Positions 1 to 9,217 are shown, numbered from the stretch's first letter. The stretch is DNA of 64,000 nucleotides from JAEUJZ01 sp964460115 (GCA_964460115.1 CAYWPR010000015.1:1-64000), one strand, 5' to 3'. Numbers and translations are program-made. The notes: generated by a model from the letters alone, not told the origin.

Positions 1-1041
1 ACGCCTGCGCCAGAATACGAGCCCGTGCTGCTTTACGGCTTTGGCATGGCGCGGCTTTTTGAAGGGGCGTTCAGCAATGCGGCACTTTGCGGTCCGCACG
101 AGTATTTGGCCCCTGAGCAAATCGCCGGAATGTCCATCGACATCGGACCGGCCACCGATCAGTATGCGCTGGCGCTCATTGCTTATCAGGCGCTAAGCGC
201 CAGTCAGCCCTTTCGCGCCGACTCGCCTGGAGCGGCGCTTTTGAAAGTGATGCGCAGCACGCCCGAGCACTTGCGAGCGCTGCGCCCTGATCTGCCCTCG
301 CACGTGGATACCGCGGTGGCGCGCGGCTTGGCCAAGGAGCGCCAGGCCCGCTTTGCCGACTTGCCCGCGTTTATCGCCGAACTCATCGTCGACGAGAAGC
401 TTCCCGACAAGCTGCTGGCCATCACCGACACTTGGCTCGGCCAATGTACGACCACCGAAGAAGTGCTTAGCCGCGCCATCGCCAACTATACCGAAACCCC
501 TTCTTTAGGGGTGCTGGTGCAAAGCCTCGCCGACGGCATTCCTCAAAGTGTAGAGGACGGCGCCACCGTCCCCAACACCATGGAGGACGTCATGCGGCTG
601 GCCATCCCTCCCGAGCACAAGGGCAAGGGGATAAGCGGGCCGATTCGCGACTTTTCCGGCCCCATCGAAATCACCGAGGAAGCGTCGAAGCCGCAGCCGC
701 TAAACACCAAAAAAGCCCCGGCACAAGCGGGGATAAGCGGACCGCGCTCGGCCGAGGCCGGCAACAAACTGGCTATGCGTTCCGGAGAAACGCACCCCGT
801 CCAGCATGCGCCAAGCAGCCAATCCGACGCCACCGAGCGCGACAAAGTAGCCTCGGTCATCGTCAAGGGCGATGCCGCCTCGCCAACTACCACAGGTTCC
901 ATCGCCCGCCAGGCAGGCACGTCGAGCTTTGCTCGCATGCTGCCAGCCATCCTTATGCCCTACGCATCAGGAATCTCGCACTTCTTTTTTTTGGGAATCG
1001 GCATCCTTTTGGGATGCATCCTTCATGGCTTGCTGAAGTAG
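1..1041 (+). CDS. Membrane-anchored Ser/Thr kinase-like protein, C-terminal part, DFG degenerate (partial)
   Basis: The reading frame is open from base 1, so the N-lobe and catalytic loop lie outside the window. What remains is a kinase C-lobe: the DFG position reads GFG (LLYGFGMAR), followed by an APE-type motif (YLAPEQ), the helix-F Asp region (TDQYALALIAYQAL) and the conserved Arg near the end (ERQARFADL). A long low-complexity linker follows, and the protein ends in one hydrophobic segment (FFFLGIGILLGCILHGLL). This looks like a cytoplasmic kinase fold tethered by a C-terminal membrane anchor. Loss of the metal-binding Asp suggests a pseudokinase or very weak kinase; that is inference, because the VAIK Lys and HRD motif cannot be seen. 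The next gene starts 21 bases downstream. Confident on the fold, unsure on activity. Confidence 0.8.
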   Translation, partial: TPAPEYEPVLLYGFGMARLFEGAFSNAALCGPHEYLAPEQIAGMSIDIGPATDQYALALIAYQALSASQPFRADSPGAALLKVMRSTPEHLRALRPDLPSHVDTAVARGLAKERQARFADLPAFIAELIVDEKLPDKLLAITDTWLGQCTTTEEVLSRAIANYTETPSLGVLVQSLADGIPQSVEDGATVPNTMEDVMRLAIPPEHKGKGISGPIRDFSGPIEITEEASKPQPLNTKKAPAQAGISGPRSAEAGNKLAMRSGETHPVQHAPSSQSDATERDKVASVIVKGDAASPTTTGSIARQAGTSSFARMLPAILMPYASGISHFFFLGIGILLGCILHGLLK

Positions 1042-1050
1042 CAACCATGG

Positions 1051-1056
1051 TATAGC
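1051..1056 (+). promoter_or_regulatory. Putative -10 element (TATAGC) for the 5'-nucleotidase gene
   Basis: TATAGC, preceded by ATGG, ends seven bases before the ATG at 1063. There is no purine-rich ribosome-binding site between them, so transcription would begin at or next to the start codon. No convincing -35 was found. Weak by itself, but the arrangement recurs elsewhere in the window. Confidence 0.3.
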
Positions 1057-1062
1057 AGCGGC

Positions 1063-2586
1063 ATGCGCACCCATGCCGCCGCTCTTTTTTTGGCAGTCTG
1101 CCTGACTGCCTGTCATCCCAGCCAACGTGTACAGATCGTCCACTTCTCGGACTACCACAGCCATGCCGTGCCTTTCTTCAGCGAGCATCAAGCCAACCAG
1201 GCCGGCATCGCGCGCGCCTTGGCTTACGTAAAACAGCTCAAGGCCAAAGACCCCAATTTGATGGTGCTCAGCGGCGGAGATATGGTCAACGCCGGTGCCC
1301 CCGCATGGTCCGACAAGTACACGAAAGACTGCACCGAATGGAAGTGGTGGAACGGCCTGGTCACAGCCATGGCCTTTGGCAACCATGATGTTGATTACGG
1401 ATGGGACACATTTGCCGCCTGTCAAAAGCAAGGAACCTATCCGGTTTTGTCCGGCAACCTTATCGACAACCGCGGAAATCTGCTGCTTTCGACGGACGGA
1501 AAACCGTACCTGGTGCACAAGCTTGGGGAAATTCGCATCGGACTTTTTGCTCTCTCTGGACCGGATTTTCCGCGGCTCGTCAAAGCCGCAAACCTTCCGC
1601 CCGGAGCAAGCTTTGCTGACTCCATCACCGTCGCCAAAAGCATCGTTACGACTTTGCGCGAGCAGGAACAAGTGCAGGCCGTAATCTTTTTTGGACATCA
1701 GGATCGCGAGACCGATTTCGCCATGGCCCGTCAAGTACCGGGCATCGACCTGATTCTTGGCACGCATTCCCATTACAAAGGGGAATTGCAGCGCATTCCC
1801 GATACGCAGACCTACTTCATCAGTCCCTTTCAGTATCTAAACTATTTGTCGCAGGTTGAACTACTGTTCGACGATGGAAAACTAAGCGCTATAACCGGAC
1901 AACTGCAAAAAATGTCCGCCGACCTGCCCGAGGATAAAGAAGTGGCTGCGGCCGTCGCGGACATGCAAACGCAGCTAGAAGCCGACCCGATGTATGCGCC
2001 TCGCTTTGCAGTCATCGGCCAGGCTGCCGTCGAGCTGGATTTTACAAACATCGATCGCAACGAATCGATCTTGGGCAATTTCGCCATGGACATCTTACGC
2101 AGTGCGACGCCGGCCCATGCCGCATTTTCAAGCGCCAGCTCGTTTCGCGCCAGCATTCCGCCGGGCAACATTCGCCTAGAGGATTACTTGATGGCGATTC
2201 CCTATCCCAACAAAGTTTTGGCGCTGACTTTGACCGGCGCCCAGGTGCAAGCGCTGCTTGATGTGTCGCTGAAAAAACGTGCCTCGGACAATTTCGCCGT
2301 GACCTCGGGGCTGCGTTACACCATTGCCGGCGGCAACCTCGAAAAAATTCAGATTGTAAAAGACGCGCTGGCGCAAACTCCAGAGTATGAAACGCTGCTG
2401 CCCGAAAAGACCTACACCGTCATGAGCACCAATTTCATGGTGGACGTGGCAGACGGCTACTCAAGCATTTTCAAACAAGCCAAAAGCAACGTGGACACCA
2501 AGCGCATCGTCAACGATGTGCTCATCGATTTCATTCGCAAAAATAGCCCTGTAAGCGCCAAACTCGACGGCCGCATTGCGGAATAA
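1063..2586 (+). CDS. 5'-nucleotidase / metallophosphoesterase-family lipoprotein
   Basis: A 507-residue lipoprotein with a hydrophobic signal and the lipobox LTAC (Cys17). The calcineurin-like metallophosphoesterase motifs appear in order: D-x-H (SDYHSH, Asp30 and His32), GGD at about 71-73, GNHD at 106-109, GH at 211-212 and GTHSH at 233-237. The C-terminal 5'-nucleotidase substrate domain (about 320-500) carries NRNESILGNFAMD-like and LTGAQVQALLD segments. By family knowledge it hydrolyses nucleotide monophosphates, UDP-sugars or cyclic nucleotides in the periplasm or at the cell surface with a dinuclear metal site. It follows the kinase fragment closely and has its own possible -10 directly upstream. 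The metal ligands look complete, so an active enzyme is expected; the substrate is not predictable. Confidence 0.9.
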   Translation: MRTHAAALFLAVCLTACHPSQRVQIVHFSDYHSHAVPFFSEHQANQAGIARALAYVKQLKAKDPNLMVLSGGDMVNAGAPAWSDKYTKDCTEWKWWNGLVTAMAFGNHDVDYGWDTFAACQKQGTYPVLSGNLIDNRGNLLLSTDGKPYLVHKLGEIRIGLFALSGPDFPRLVKAANLPPGASFADSITVAKSIVTTLREQEQVQAVIFFGHQDRETDFAMARQVPGIDLILGTHSHYKGELQRIPDTQTYFISPFQYLNYLSQVELLFDDGKLSAITGQLQKMSADLPEDKEVAAAVADMQTQLEADPMYAPRFAVIGQAAVELDFTNIDRNESILGNFAMDILRSATPAHAAFSSASSFRASIPPGNIRLEDYLMAIPYPNKVLALTLTGAQVQALLDVSLKKRASDNFAVTSGLRYTIAGGNLEKIQIVKDALAQTPEYETLLPEKTYTVMSTNFMVDVADGYSSIFKQAKSNVDTKRIVNDVLIDFIRKNSPVSAKLDGRIAE

Positions 2587-2632
2587 GCGCTGAAGCTTTA
2601 CAGCGCAATTGCGCTTATGGTACGCGCTGCCC

Positions 2633-3139
2633 ATGCGGGCTGTGGTGCAGCGCGTCGCGCGCGCTTGTGTGCGCCGACGTGAAAATGAACAGATTCTTGG
2701 GAGCATCGAGCGCGGCCTGTGCGTCCTTTTGGGCATTGGACAAGGGGACGAGCGCAAAGATGCCGACTGGCTGGCCGACAAAGTCGGCGGATTGCGAATT
2801 TTCGCGGATGAAGGCGAGGGTCCAGAGAAAAAGGACATGAATCGCTCGCTGACTGAGGTGGGCGGAGCGATTTTGTTAATCAGCCAGTTCACGTTGTACG
2901 GCGACAGCAGCCGCGGCCGGCGCCCGTCGTTTACCGACGCCTTAGAGCCGAGCGCCGCCGAGCCGCTTTACGAATACTTCGCCGAGCGCTTGCGAAAAGC
3001 CGGCCATCGAGTCGAAACCGGACGTTTTGGCGCGATGATGTCTGTCGAGCTAGTCAATGACGGCCCGGTGACGCTGTGGCTGGATTCCGCCACTGCAGCT
3101 TTTCGCGTCTCTAAAATCGGTGCTGAGGCCGCCAAGTGA
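2633..3139 (+). CDS. dtd: D-aminoacyl-tRNA deacylase
   Basis: 168 residues. The protein starts MRAVVQRV, the typical beginning of this family, so I use the ATG at 2633 rather than an ATG eight codons upstream. The two family signatures are present: the SQFTLYGD ... RGRRPSF block around residues 87-102, and the C-terminal NDGPVT block. The cytoplasmic enzyme removes D-amino acids mischarged on tRNA (D-Tyr and others) and also clears Gly from tRNA-Ala. It is the first gene of a strongly overlapping run: its stop overlaps the GTG start of the next gene (GTGA). A short acidic/lysine insertion (EGEGPEKKD) lies before the catalytic loop; this looks like normal family variation. Confidence 0.95.
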   Translation: MRAVVQRVARACVRRRENEQILGSIERGLCVLLGIGQGDERKDADWLADKVGGLRIFADEGEGPEKKDMNRSLTEVGGAILLISQFTLYGDSSRGRRPSFTDALEPSAAEPLYEYFAERLRKAGHRVETGRFGAMMSVELVNDGPVTLWLDSATAAFRVSKIGAEAAK

Positions 3140-4362
3140 AGTACTGGACCAGTTTCTTGGCGCTAGGCCTAAGCCTTTGGGCTGCACCCGCGCATGCCTC
3201 GTTGCCCGATTTATTCGGCTTTGGTCCGCGCAGCGCCGCCCTAGCCGGCACGGGTGTCGCCTTTGAAACCGGCTATGCCGCCACGTATAGCAATCCGGCC
3301 GCGCTGTGGTCCGGACGCCGCCACCTGGCCGTCGGAGCCCTCTACGGCGGCTATCAAATCAATTCCGCCGGTGCCCCCTACCCCATAGGTGCAACCAGCG
3401 GACTTTTGATTGGCGCCGGCGTGCCGCTGCCGCTCGACGGCGTTTTGCGCAACCGCATCGGCATCGGCATCGGACTTTATACGCCTTTTGGGCAGGTCAA
3501 TCAGGCGCGCGATCCTTTTCCCGATGTTCCGCGGGCGGCCCTGCTCGATGGTCGCACCCAAGTAGTTTCGGTGCTTGTGGGCGGCGGAATACGACTGCCG
3601 GGCGGCTTTTCAATTGGCGGCGGCGTTTTGGCGCTGGCGGCGCTCGTCGGCACGATTACCATCACTCCAGACGGCAGCGGTCGCATCACTTCTTTGTCCG
3701 AAGAACAGCTTACCGTTGATTACGCGCCCATCGTCGGAGTGCGCTGGCAAGGGCTTTCCGACCGCTTGTTTCTGGGCGCCGTATTTCGCGGCGTTTCTCA
3801 ATCGACCTACAAGCTTGTGGTGTCCAGCAATCTAGGGGCCTCCCTGCCCGTCGCGCTGCCGGTGATACAGTTTGCCGGCGTCGCCCAGTACGATCCCATG
3901 CAAGTGGCCATCGAGGGGGCCGCACGACCGCACAGACGGGTGATGGTCGTTGCGCAAGTGACTTGGAAGCGCTTTTCAGCCTATGGCTATCCCGTAGCGC
4001 CGGCGACCGCCAACGCCCCGCCGCTTCCCGATCCCAAGTTTCATGACACCATCGTGCCGCGGCTGGCCGCAGAAGTGACGCTGCCTTCGCCGCGTTTTGC
4101 CGATCTTATGCTCCGCGGCGGCTACTTCTTCGAATGGAGTCCTGCCCCCGATCCGCCAGCGCCGGCCCTCACCCCTACTTCCCGTCCGTCTAACTTACTT
4201 GACGCCGATCGTCACGCCGTCACGCTTGGGCTGGCCATGCAATTGCACGGCCGATTGCCGCTGCACGTGAACTTGTTTGCGCAAGGTCACTTTTTGGCCC
4301 ATCACTCGCAGCTAGGCGGAGGCCTAGGCCTTTGCGGCCTAAGCGTAGGGGTCGATCTATGA
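3136..4362 (+). CDS. FadL/OmpP1-like outer membrane protein (first of a pair)
   Basis: 408 residues starting at a GTG that overlaps the dtd stop by four bases. A cleavable signal peptide (ending near APAHA) is followed by the N-terminal pattern of the FadL/OmpP1/TodX family: GFGPRSAALAGTGVAFE then YSNPAAL. The rest consists of alternating Gly- and aromatic-rich segments that fit a beta-barrel. By family knowledge such proteins move hydrophobic compounds across the outer membrane. No closer substrate call is possible. Translation is probably coupled to dtd and to the following paralogue, whose ATG overlaps this stop (ATGA). Confidence 0.75.
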   Translation: MKYWTSFLALGLSLWAAPAHASLPDLFGFGPRSAALAGTGVAFETGYAATYSNPAALWSGRRHLAVGALYGGYQINSAGAPYPIGATSGLLIGAGVPLPLDGVLRNRIGIGIGLYTPFGQVNQARDPFPDVPRAALLDGRTQVVSVLVGGGIRLPGGFSIGGGVLALAALVGTITITPDGSGRITSLSEEQLTVDYAPIVGVRWQGLSDRLFLGAVFRGVSQSTYKLVVSSNLGASLPVALPVIQFAGVAQYDPMQVAIEGAARPHRRVMVVAQVTWKRFSAYGYPVAPATANAPPLPDPKFHDTIVPRLAAEVTLPSPRFADLMLRGGYFFEWSPAPDPPAPALTPTSRPSNLLDADRHAVTLGLAMQLHGRLPLHVNLFAQGHFLAHHSQLGGGLGLCGLSVGVDL

Positions 4363-5705
4363 AAACGCACATCCGCATCGTCGCCCTGGGGATGGCCGTA
4401 TTTTTTATCGCGCCGCGGGCCGTTAAGGCCAACCCCGCCGATGCCTATGGCCTGGGGGCGCGAGCGCCGGCCCTTGGTTCGGCCTATGCGGCGGTCGCCG
4501 ATGACAGCGCCGCCGGTTACTACAATCCCGCCGGCCTGGCCCAATCCCCCGATCTGCGCATCGACATCGGCTATCAGTTCGCGCGACCGCGGCTTTTGGT
4601 GTCCGGTGCCGAGCAGTCTCTCATGGACAGCCGCGGTCTGGCGGTGGGCGCGGTCCTTCCCGGCGAAATTCTCGGTGTGCGGCTGGCGTTTGGCGCCACG
4701 CTATTTTTGCCCGATCAGCAAGTGACGCGAATTCGCGTGCTGAGTTTTGATACGCCGCGCCTGCAGCTTTACGACAACCGAGCGCAAAGGCTGTACATGG
4801 CCGCAAACCTTGCCATTCGCATTTGGCGCGGGCTTTACATCGGTGGCGGGCTGACTTTTATGTCGCGCAGCCAGGGCGTCGTATATCTGCGCGGACGCGT
4901 CGCACTTTCCGACCCGGAAAACAGCTTTTTGGAATCCTCGACGGATGTAAACCTGCTAGCGGTGCGCTATCCTCAGGTCGGTCTTTTGTTTCAGGTCACC
5001 TCGCAGTTGGCGCTGGCGCTTGTGTATCGTCACAAATTCCTTTTAGAGATTGAGCAGGGTTTTCACATCACCGCCGACATCGGCGAAGCCGATCAAGAAC
5101 CCGTTGTCCCAAATGCCAAGCTGCAAGAGCTGGCACGCTCGGTGGATTTGTTTCAGCCCTGGCAGCTTGTCGCTGGGGCCTCGGCGCGGTTTTTTTCGCG
5201 GCTGCTTATCAGCTTTGATTTGACCTTCTCGCGCTGGAGCGAGCAGCCGGCGCCAGCAGCCACTTTCACGCTGAACTTGGACATCGGCAGTTTGAATGAT
5301 CTGGTCAAACTGCCGCAGCAAGTGCCCTATCCTGCTGCCGGTTTTCACGACACTCTGATGCCGGCGCTCGGCATCGAGTGGCGGGCGCTCGATCGGGCTT
5401 TTGGCGAACGCTTGGCGCTGGACCTGCGCGCCGGCTACCGCTACGAGCCATCGCCGGTGCCCGAGCAGTTTGGCGAATCCAGCCTCGGCGATGCCGATCG
5501 GCACATTTTCAGCTTCGGTGCGGGACTGGAACTGCGCCGCCTGTCGCAAGCTTGGCAAAAGCCGCTATCCCTCGATATTTTCGCCGCGCTGGCTCATTTG
5601 CCCGAGCGGCGATTTTACAAGCTCGATCCGCGCTCTGAGATTGGCGATTTCACCGTGGGAGGTCAGGTATGGCAAGCCGGAGCTCAGTTGCGATGGCGAC
5701 TTTGA
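4359..5705 (+). CDS. FadL/OmpP1-like outer membrane protein (second of a pair)
   Basis: 448 residues from the ATG at 4359, which overlaps the previous stop and has AGGGG (4347-4350 area) as a ribosome-binding site; an upstream ATG at 4332 would lie inside the previous gene. The signal peptide ends near VKANP, and the mature N-terminus has the hallmark GLGARAPALGSAYAAVADD and YYNPAGL of FadL-type porins. It is divergent from its neighbour, so this is an old duplication or a functional pair rather than a fresh copy. It probably forms an outer-membrane channel for hydrophobic ligands. The following lipoprotein gene overlaps its last 37 bases. Confidence 0.78.
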   Translation: MKTHIRIVALGMAVFFIAPRAVKANPADAYGLGARAPALGSAYAAVADDSAAGYYNPAGLAQSPDLRIDIGYQFARPRLLVSGAEQSLMDSRGLAVGAVLPGEILGVRLAFGATLFLPDQQVTRIRVLSFDTPRLQLYDNRAQRLYMAANLAIRIWRGLYIGGGLTFMSRSQGVVYLRGRVALSDPENSFLESSTDVNLLAVRYPQVGLLFQVTSQLALALVYRHKFLLEIEQGFHITADIGEADQEPVVPNAKLQELARSVDLFQPWQLVAGASARFFSRLLISFDLTFSRWSEQPAPAATFTLNLDIGSLNDLVKLPQQVPYPAAGFHDTLMPALGIEWRALDRAFGERLALDLRAGYRYEPSPVPEQFGESSLGDADRHIFSFGAGLELRRLSQAWQKPLSLDIFAALAHLPERRFYKLDPRSEIGDFTVGGQVWQAGAQLRWRL

Positions 5706-6745
5706 CCAATTGGGCTCGAAACTGCGCGTTGGCGCTCCTTTTGGCCGAAGTTTGCGCGCTAGGCTGCGGAACCCAAGGCGACGCGTCGGCGCTTTACGAT
5801 CGATGGCCGCGCAGCGGACTTTACGGCTACAAGCTGCTAAACCCTGAGGCGCCGCTGTGGATTTCCAGTTCGACTTGGAATCTGGATGAGCCAGCCGTCC
5901 TGCCTACAAACTCGTCAGATGAACTGACCGTCTTTGGTCGCATGATGCCGGCGCAAGGCAGCGGGCCGAGCAAGCTATTTCGCGCCAAAAGCCTTTCCCA
6001 AAACCAGACGGCCACGCCAGAACTGGCGCTGGAAGCGACACTGCCCTGGGAGGGACAAGCCTTGCGCAGCCCGAGCTTTGCCGCTACCAGTCCTCCACTG
6101 CTTTTTTATCAAGGCGGAGACGGCAGCGTCGGAGTGGCGCGCCTTGCCGAGGCCGGCCTGCAAAAAGGCACCACGACGGCCCCTTTGGCCAGTGCTGCCC
6201 TACTTGGCGGCGGGCGCCCCATCGGCCGAGTCAGCGCTGCCCTGGATCTGGCGCAAAATGCCTCGAGCGGACGTCTTCGCCTCTTTTACACCGTCGATGA
6301 CTTTGCCGTGTACAGCGCCGATGCCGATGCCGACGCCGTGGAAAAGGCCGCTTTTGATGGCGGCCCGCCGGTCGCTTGGCAGGTCTATCCACTGAAACTG
6401 CAAGCCCCAAACTTTCGCGTTCCGCCGGGCGATATGCGCGCGGTTTTGGCGCAGCATATTTCCGATCTCTCGGTGCATCGAGTGACGACGGCCAGCGGCC
6501 GCGTGCGCTGGGATTTGTTTCTGGTCGCCAAAAGCAACCGCAACGCGGCGTTTTGCGCGGCCAGCGCCTATGGGCAAAGCGACCTCCGCAGCCCATTAAG
6601 CTTTTTGGTGGTCGATGAACGCGTGCTCGAGATCGAAGATGGCACGCCGCTATCGCCCGCCGCGACGGTCTTTGCCAATCAGCCGCTTTTGCTGTTCGGA
6701 CTGCAGCGAGACAGCACCGGCATTGCGCTTGGAGGGCTTGATTGA
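5669..6745 (+). CDS. Putative lipoprotein of unknown function
   Basis: 358 residues. The ATG at 5669 is chosen because GGAGG (5659-5663) sits six bases upstream; a second ATG at 5693 is possible. The N-terminus has a hydrophobic stretch ending in ALGC, a plausible lipobox. I recognise no domain in the rest: short repeated strand-like stretches, FYTVDD-type motifs and few cysteines, which might be a beta-propeller-like or beta-rich fold. Position suggests an envelope partner of the two porins: it overlaps the second porin by 37 bases, and its own stop overlaps the TTG start of the next gene. No function is assigned. Confidence 0.65.
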   Translation: MASRSSVAMATLTNWARNCALALLLAEVCALGCGTQGDASALYDRWPRSGLYGYKLLNPEAPLWISSSTWNLDEPAVLPTNSSDELTVFGRMMPAQGSGPSKLFRAKSLSQNQTATPELALEATLPWEGQALRSPSFAATSPPLLFYQGGDGSVGVARLAEAGLQKGTTTAPLASAALLGGGRPIGRVSAALDLAQNASSGRLRLFYTVDDFAVYSADADADAVEKAAFDGGPPVAWQVYPLKLQAPNFRVPPGDMRAVLAQHISDLSVHRVTTASGRVRWDLFLVAKSNRNAAFCAASAYGQSDLRSPLSFLVVDERVLEIEDGTPLSPAATVFANQPLLLFGLQRDSTGIALGGLD

Positions 6746-7848
6746 CTTTCGCGGTGAACATCGCAGCCCAAGGCGGCTTTAGCAATGTGGTCGCCCTGCT
6801 TGAAAGCGGACTTAGCGCCTATCCGGCAGCGGCCCTTTATTGCGGCCGAGGCGGCGCCGCGACTTTGTCTTTGGCAGTGGGAAAAGCCAATCTGTCGACT
6901 TGGTTTGATCTGGCCTCACTTACCAAGGCGCTTTGCACGAGCGTCCTGTGCATGCGCCTTTGCGACGCCGGCAAGCTGACGCTTGATGCCGAAGTGCTGC
7001 CGCAGGTTCCGCTTTACGCGTTGCTTTCGCACCAAAGCGGACTGCCGGCATGGCGCCCGCTGTTTGCCGAAGCGGTGCTCGGTCGCGACTTGACCGAGTC
7101 GCCAAGCGCCGCCACTCGACAAGCGGTGGTGGCAGCGGCCGCGGCGACGCCGCGCGCACCGCTTTTGGCGCAAGCGCTTTACAGCGACCTCGGCTTTATT
7201 TTGATCGGCAATTTTTTAGAAGAGCGGCTGGGCGTACGCCTGGACGTCGAGTACGCTCGGCTGGCGGCGGCGCTACAGGCTGACGTCAGCTTTCGCGCTC
7301 TTGATACGCCGGCGCAAGTGGTTCCAATCGAGCGTTGTGCTCCGACCCGACGCGAAGATGCGCAGCGCGCGCTTTTGCAAGGCGTGGTGCACGATGACAA
7401 TGCGCGCGCCATGCTCGGCGTGGCTGGACATGCCGGACTATTTGGCACGGTCAGCGGCGTGGCGCGTATTGCCGAAGCACTGCTTGATGCCTATGACGAT
7501 GCAAAAACGCCGGCGCAGCAGGTGCTTGGAATCTCTGCCGCAACGGTGCGCCGCTTTTGGGCGTGGCCAAGCGCGCCGGCCGGCGCAAGCTTTGGCCTGG
7601 GCTGGGATCACCCAAGTCCGCCGGACGCTGGTCTGTCCTCTGCTGGTCATAGCTGGCCGCGCGCGGGGGTTGGACACCTTGGTTTTACCGGCTGCTCGCT
7701 GTGGCTCGACCCAGAAACGCGAACCATTGTGGTGTTTTTGACCAATCGCGTCTGTGCGCAAACATCCGCTGCGGCCGCTCGGGCTCAGGCGGACATTAAA
7801 GCGCTGCGGCCGACGCTGCATGACGCGATTCTGCAGGCCTACAAATAG
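6742..7848 (+). CDS. Beta-lactamase-family serine hydrolase
   Basis: 368 residues starting at TTG 6742, supported by GGAGGG at 6731-6736. The class C beta-lactamase / penicillin-binding fold is indicated by S-L-T-K (Ser59, Lys62), a Tyr-Ser-Asp (147-149) in place of the usual Tyr-x-Asn, the LLSHQSGLP segment around 95-102 and HLGFTG (312-317) near the C-terminus. No signal peptide is visible, so the enzyme may be cytoplasmic, unlike true beta-lactamases. Such proteins are usually esterases or peptidases of uncertain substrate. It is the last gene of the dtd-porin-porin-lipoprotein run, joined by a TTGA overlap. Confidence 0.8.
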   Translation: MTFAVNIAAQGGFSNVVALLESGLSAYPAAALYCGRGGAATLSLAVGKANLSTWFDLASLTKALCTSVLCMRLCDAGKLTLDAEVLPQVPLYALLSHQSGLPAWRPLFAEAVLGRDLTESPSAATRQAVVAAAAATPRAPLLAQALYSDLGFILIGNFLEERLGVRLDVEYARLAAALQADVSFRALDTPAQVVPIERCAPTRREDAQRALLQGVVHDDNARAMLGVAGHAGLFGTVSGVARIAEALLDAYDDAKTPAQQVLGISAATVRRFWAWPSAPAGASFGLGWDHPSPPDAGLSSAGHSWPRAGVGHLGFTGCSLWLDPETRTIVVFLTNRVCAQTSAAAARAQADIKALRPTLHDAILQAYK

Positions 7849-7917
7849 GCCGCGGCGACCAATCGCGACCGCCACAAGCGATGGCTCAGGCTACAATGGG
7901 CAGGCTGGAGGATCGTG

Positions 7918-9126
7918 ATGCCTTACATCGTTTTATCCCAAGCCCAAACCGTGGCTTCGGCTTTGCTGCTGGGCGCAGCGCTACTTAGTGGCTGCAGCGA
8001 AGGATTTCATTCCCTCGGCTTTCTGGAACGCATCGAGACTCCGCTTGGTACAAACCGCAACGCCGTGACCTTGGGCCTGGGCGATTTAGATGGCGACGGC
8101 CGGCAGGACGCCGTTGTCACCAATACACAAAATGAGGTCAACGTCCTTATCAGCGACGGCAGTGGTCGCTTTGCCACCGGCGTTGCCTATGCAGCGCCGA
8201 ATATTGGCGGCGGCGCACCGCGCAGCCTCGTCGTGGGCGACCTTAGCGGCGATGGCCGTGCCGATGTGGTGGTCGGCAATATTCTGCAAGGCAACCTCAG
8301 CATTTACTGGAATCAAGGCAACGGTCAGCTTCAAGCTGACGCGAACAATCCGCTTGCCGTCAACTGCCAACCGGTGGCGCTGGCCAGCTACGACATGAAT
8401 GGCGATGGGCAAAGCGACATCGTGGTCGCTTGCGCCAATCCGAACGAAATTCATGTTCTGAAAAACCGTGGCGGACAGAAAGGCTTTGATTCTTTCACCT
8501 TGAAATATACGCAAAATGCTGGCGCGGGCACGCCATCTGCGCCGCGCAGTTTGGCGGTTGGGGAGTTAAACGGCGATACCGCACCCGATATCGCCATTGG
8601 CACTGACAGCGACATGCGCATCCTGAACAGTCCGCGCGAAGGGATGACAAATTACGTGGTCAGCATTCCGGCGACTGTACAAGCTGGCGCGCTGGCCGTT
8701 GCCGATATGAATGGCAACGGATTGCAAGACCTCGTGCTTTTGGCCAACAATCAGGAACTGCGGATTTTTGAACACGCCTCGGCAGGTACCTACAACCAGA
8801 TTGTCGATTACCAAAATGTAGGCGAGCCCGGCCGAAATACCACCCAGGGCTTGGGAGTCGGCGATTTTCGCCAAAGCGGCCGTCCCGACATGGTGGTCAC
8901 CCTACCGACCCCAAATGCCGTCAAGCTGCTTGTAAACCAAGGTGAGACAAACATCGTCACCAATCCTTTGTTTGTCGGCTATGAATTCGGCAGCGAGGTC
9001 AGCGTCAGTGACAACTGCATCGCCGTTGGCGATGTGACCGGAGACGGCTTAAGCGATCTGGTGCTGCGCACTGGCGCTATGACCGGCGGTTCGGTAAGCG
9101 TCCTAGTAAACGCTTCGCAAAAATAG
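7918..9126 (+). CDS. FG-GAP/VCBS-repeat lipoprotein
   Basis: 402 residues; ATG 7918 is preceded by GGAGG (7907-7911) at good spacing, though a GTG one codon earlier is possible. The lipobox is LSGC. The mature part contains seven FG-GAP/VCBS-type units, each with a Ca-binding-like loop such as DLDGDGRQD, DLSGDGRAD, DMNGDGQSD, ELNGDTAPD, DMNGNGLQD, DFRQSGRPD and DVTGDGLSD. Seven units fit one integrin-alpha-like beta-propeller. It is likely a surface or periplasmic lipoprotein for Ca-dependent binding or adhesion; the ligand is unknown. A TACAAT hexamer at 7892-7897 may be its -10. A second seven-unit member lies at 28113. Confidence 0.85.
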   Translation: MPYIVLSQAQTVASALLLGAALLSGCSEGFHSLGFLERIETPLGTNRNAVTLGLGDLDGDGRQDAVVTNTQNEVNVLISDGSGRFATGVAYAAPNIGGGAPRSLVVGDLSGDGRADVVVGNILQGNLSIYWNQGNGQLQADANNPLAVNCQPVALASYDMNGDGQSDIVVACANPNEIHVLKNRGGQKGFDSFTLKYTQNAGAGTPSAPRSLAVGELNGDTAPDIAIGTDSDMRILNSPREGMTNYVVSIPATVQAGALAVADMNGNGLQDLVLLANNQELRIFEHASAGTYNQIVDYQNVGEPGRNTTQGLGVGDFRQSGRPDMVVTLPTPNAVKLLVNQGETNIVTNPLFVGYEFGSEVSVSDNCIAVGDVTGDGLSDLVLRTGAMTGGSVSVLVNASQK

Positions 9127-9217
9127 CACCCGGCCACACCCACTTGCCGTCGATTCAGGCTCATAAAATCGCATAGCTGCGGTAAGATGGAAGGGACCTG
9201 CGAAGTCCGCACGGCCC

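Noticed and set aside
7184..7848. True beta-lactamase (antibiotic resistance) call for the serine hydrolase
   Set aside because: No signal peptide is visible and the second motif is Tyr-Ser-Asp, not Tyr-x-Asn, so an esterase or peptidase role is likelier.
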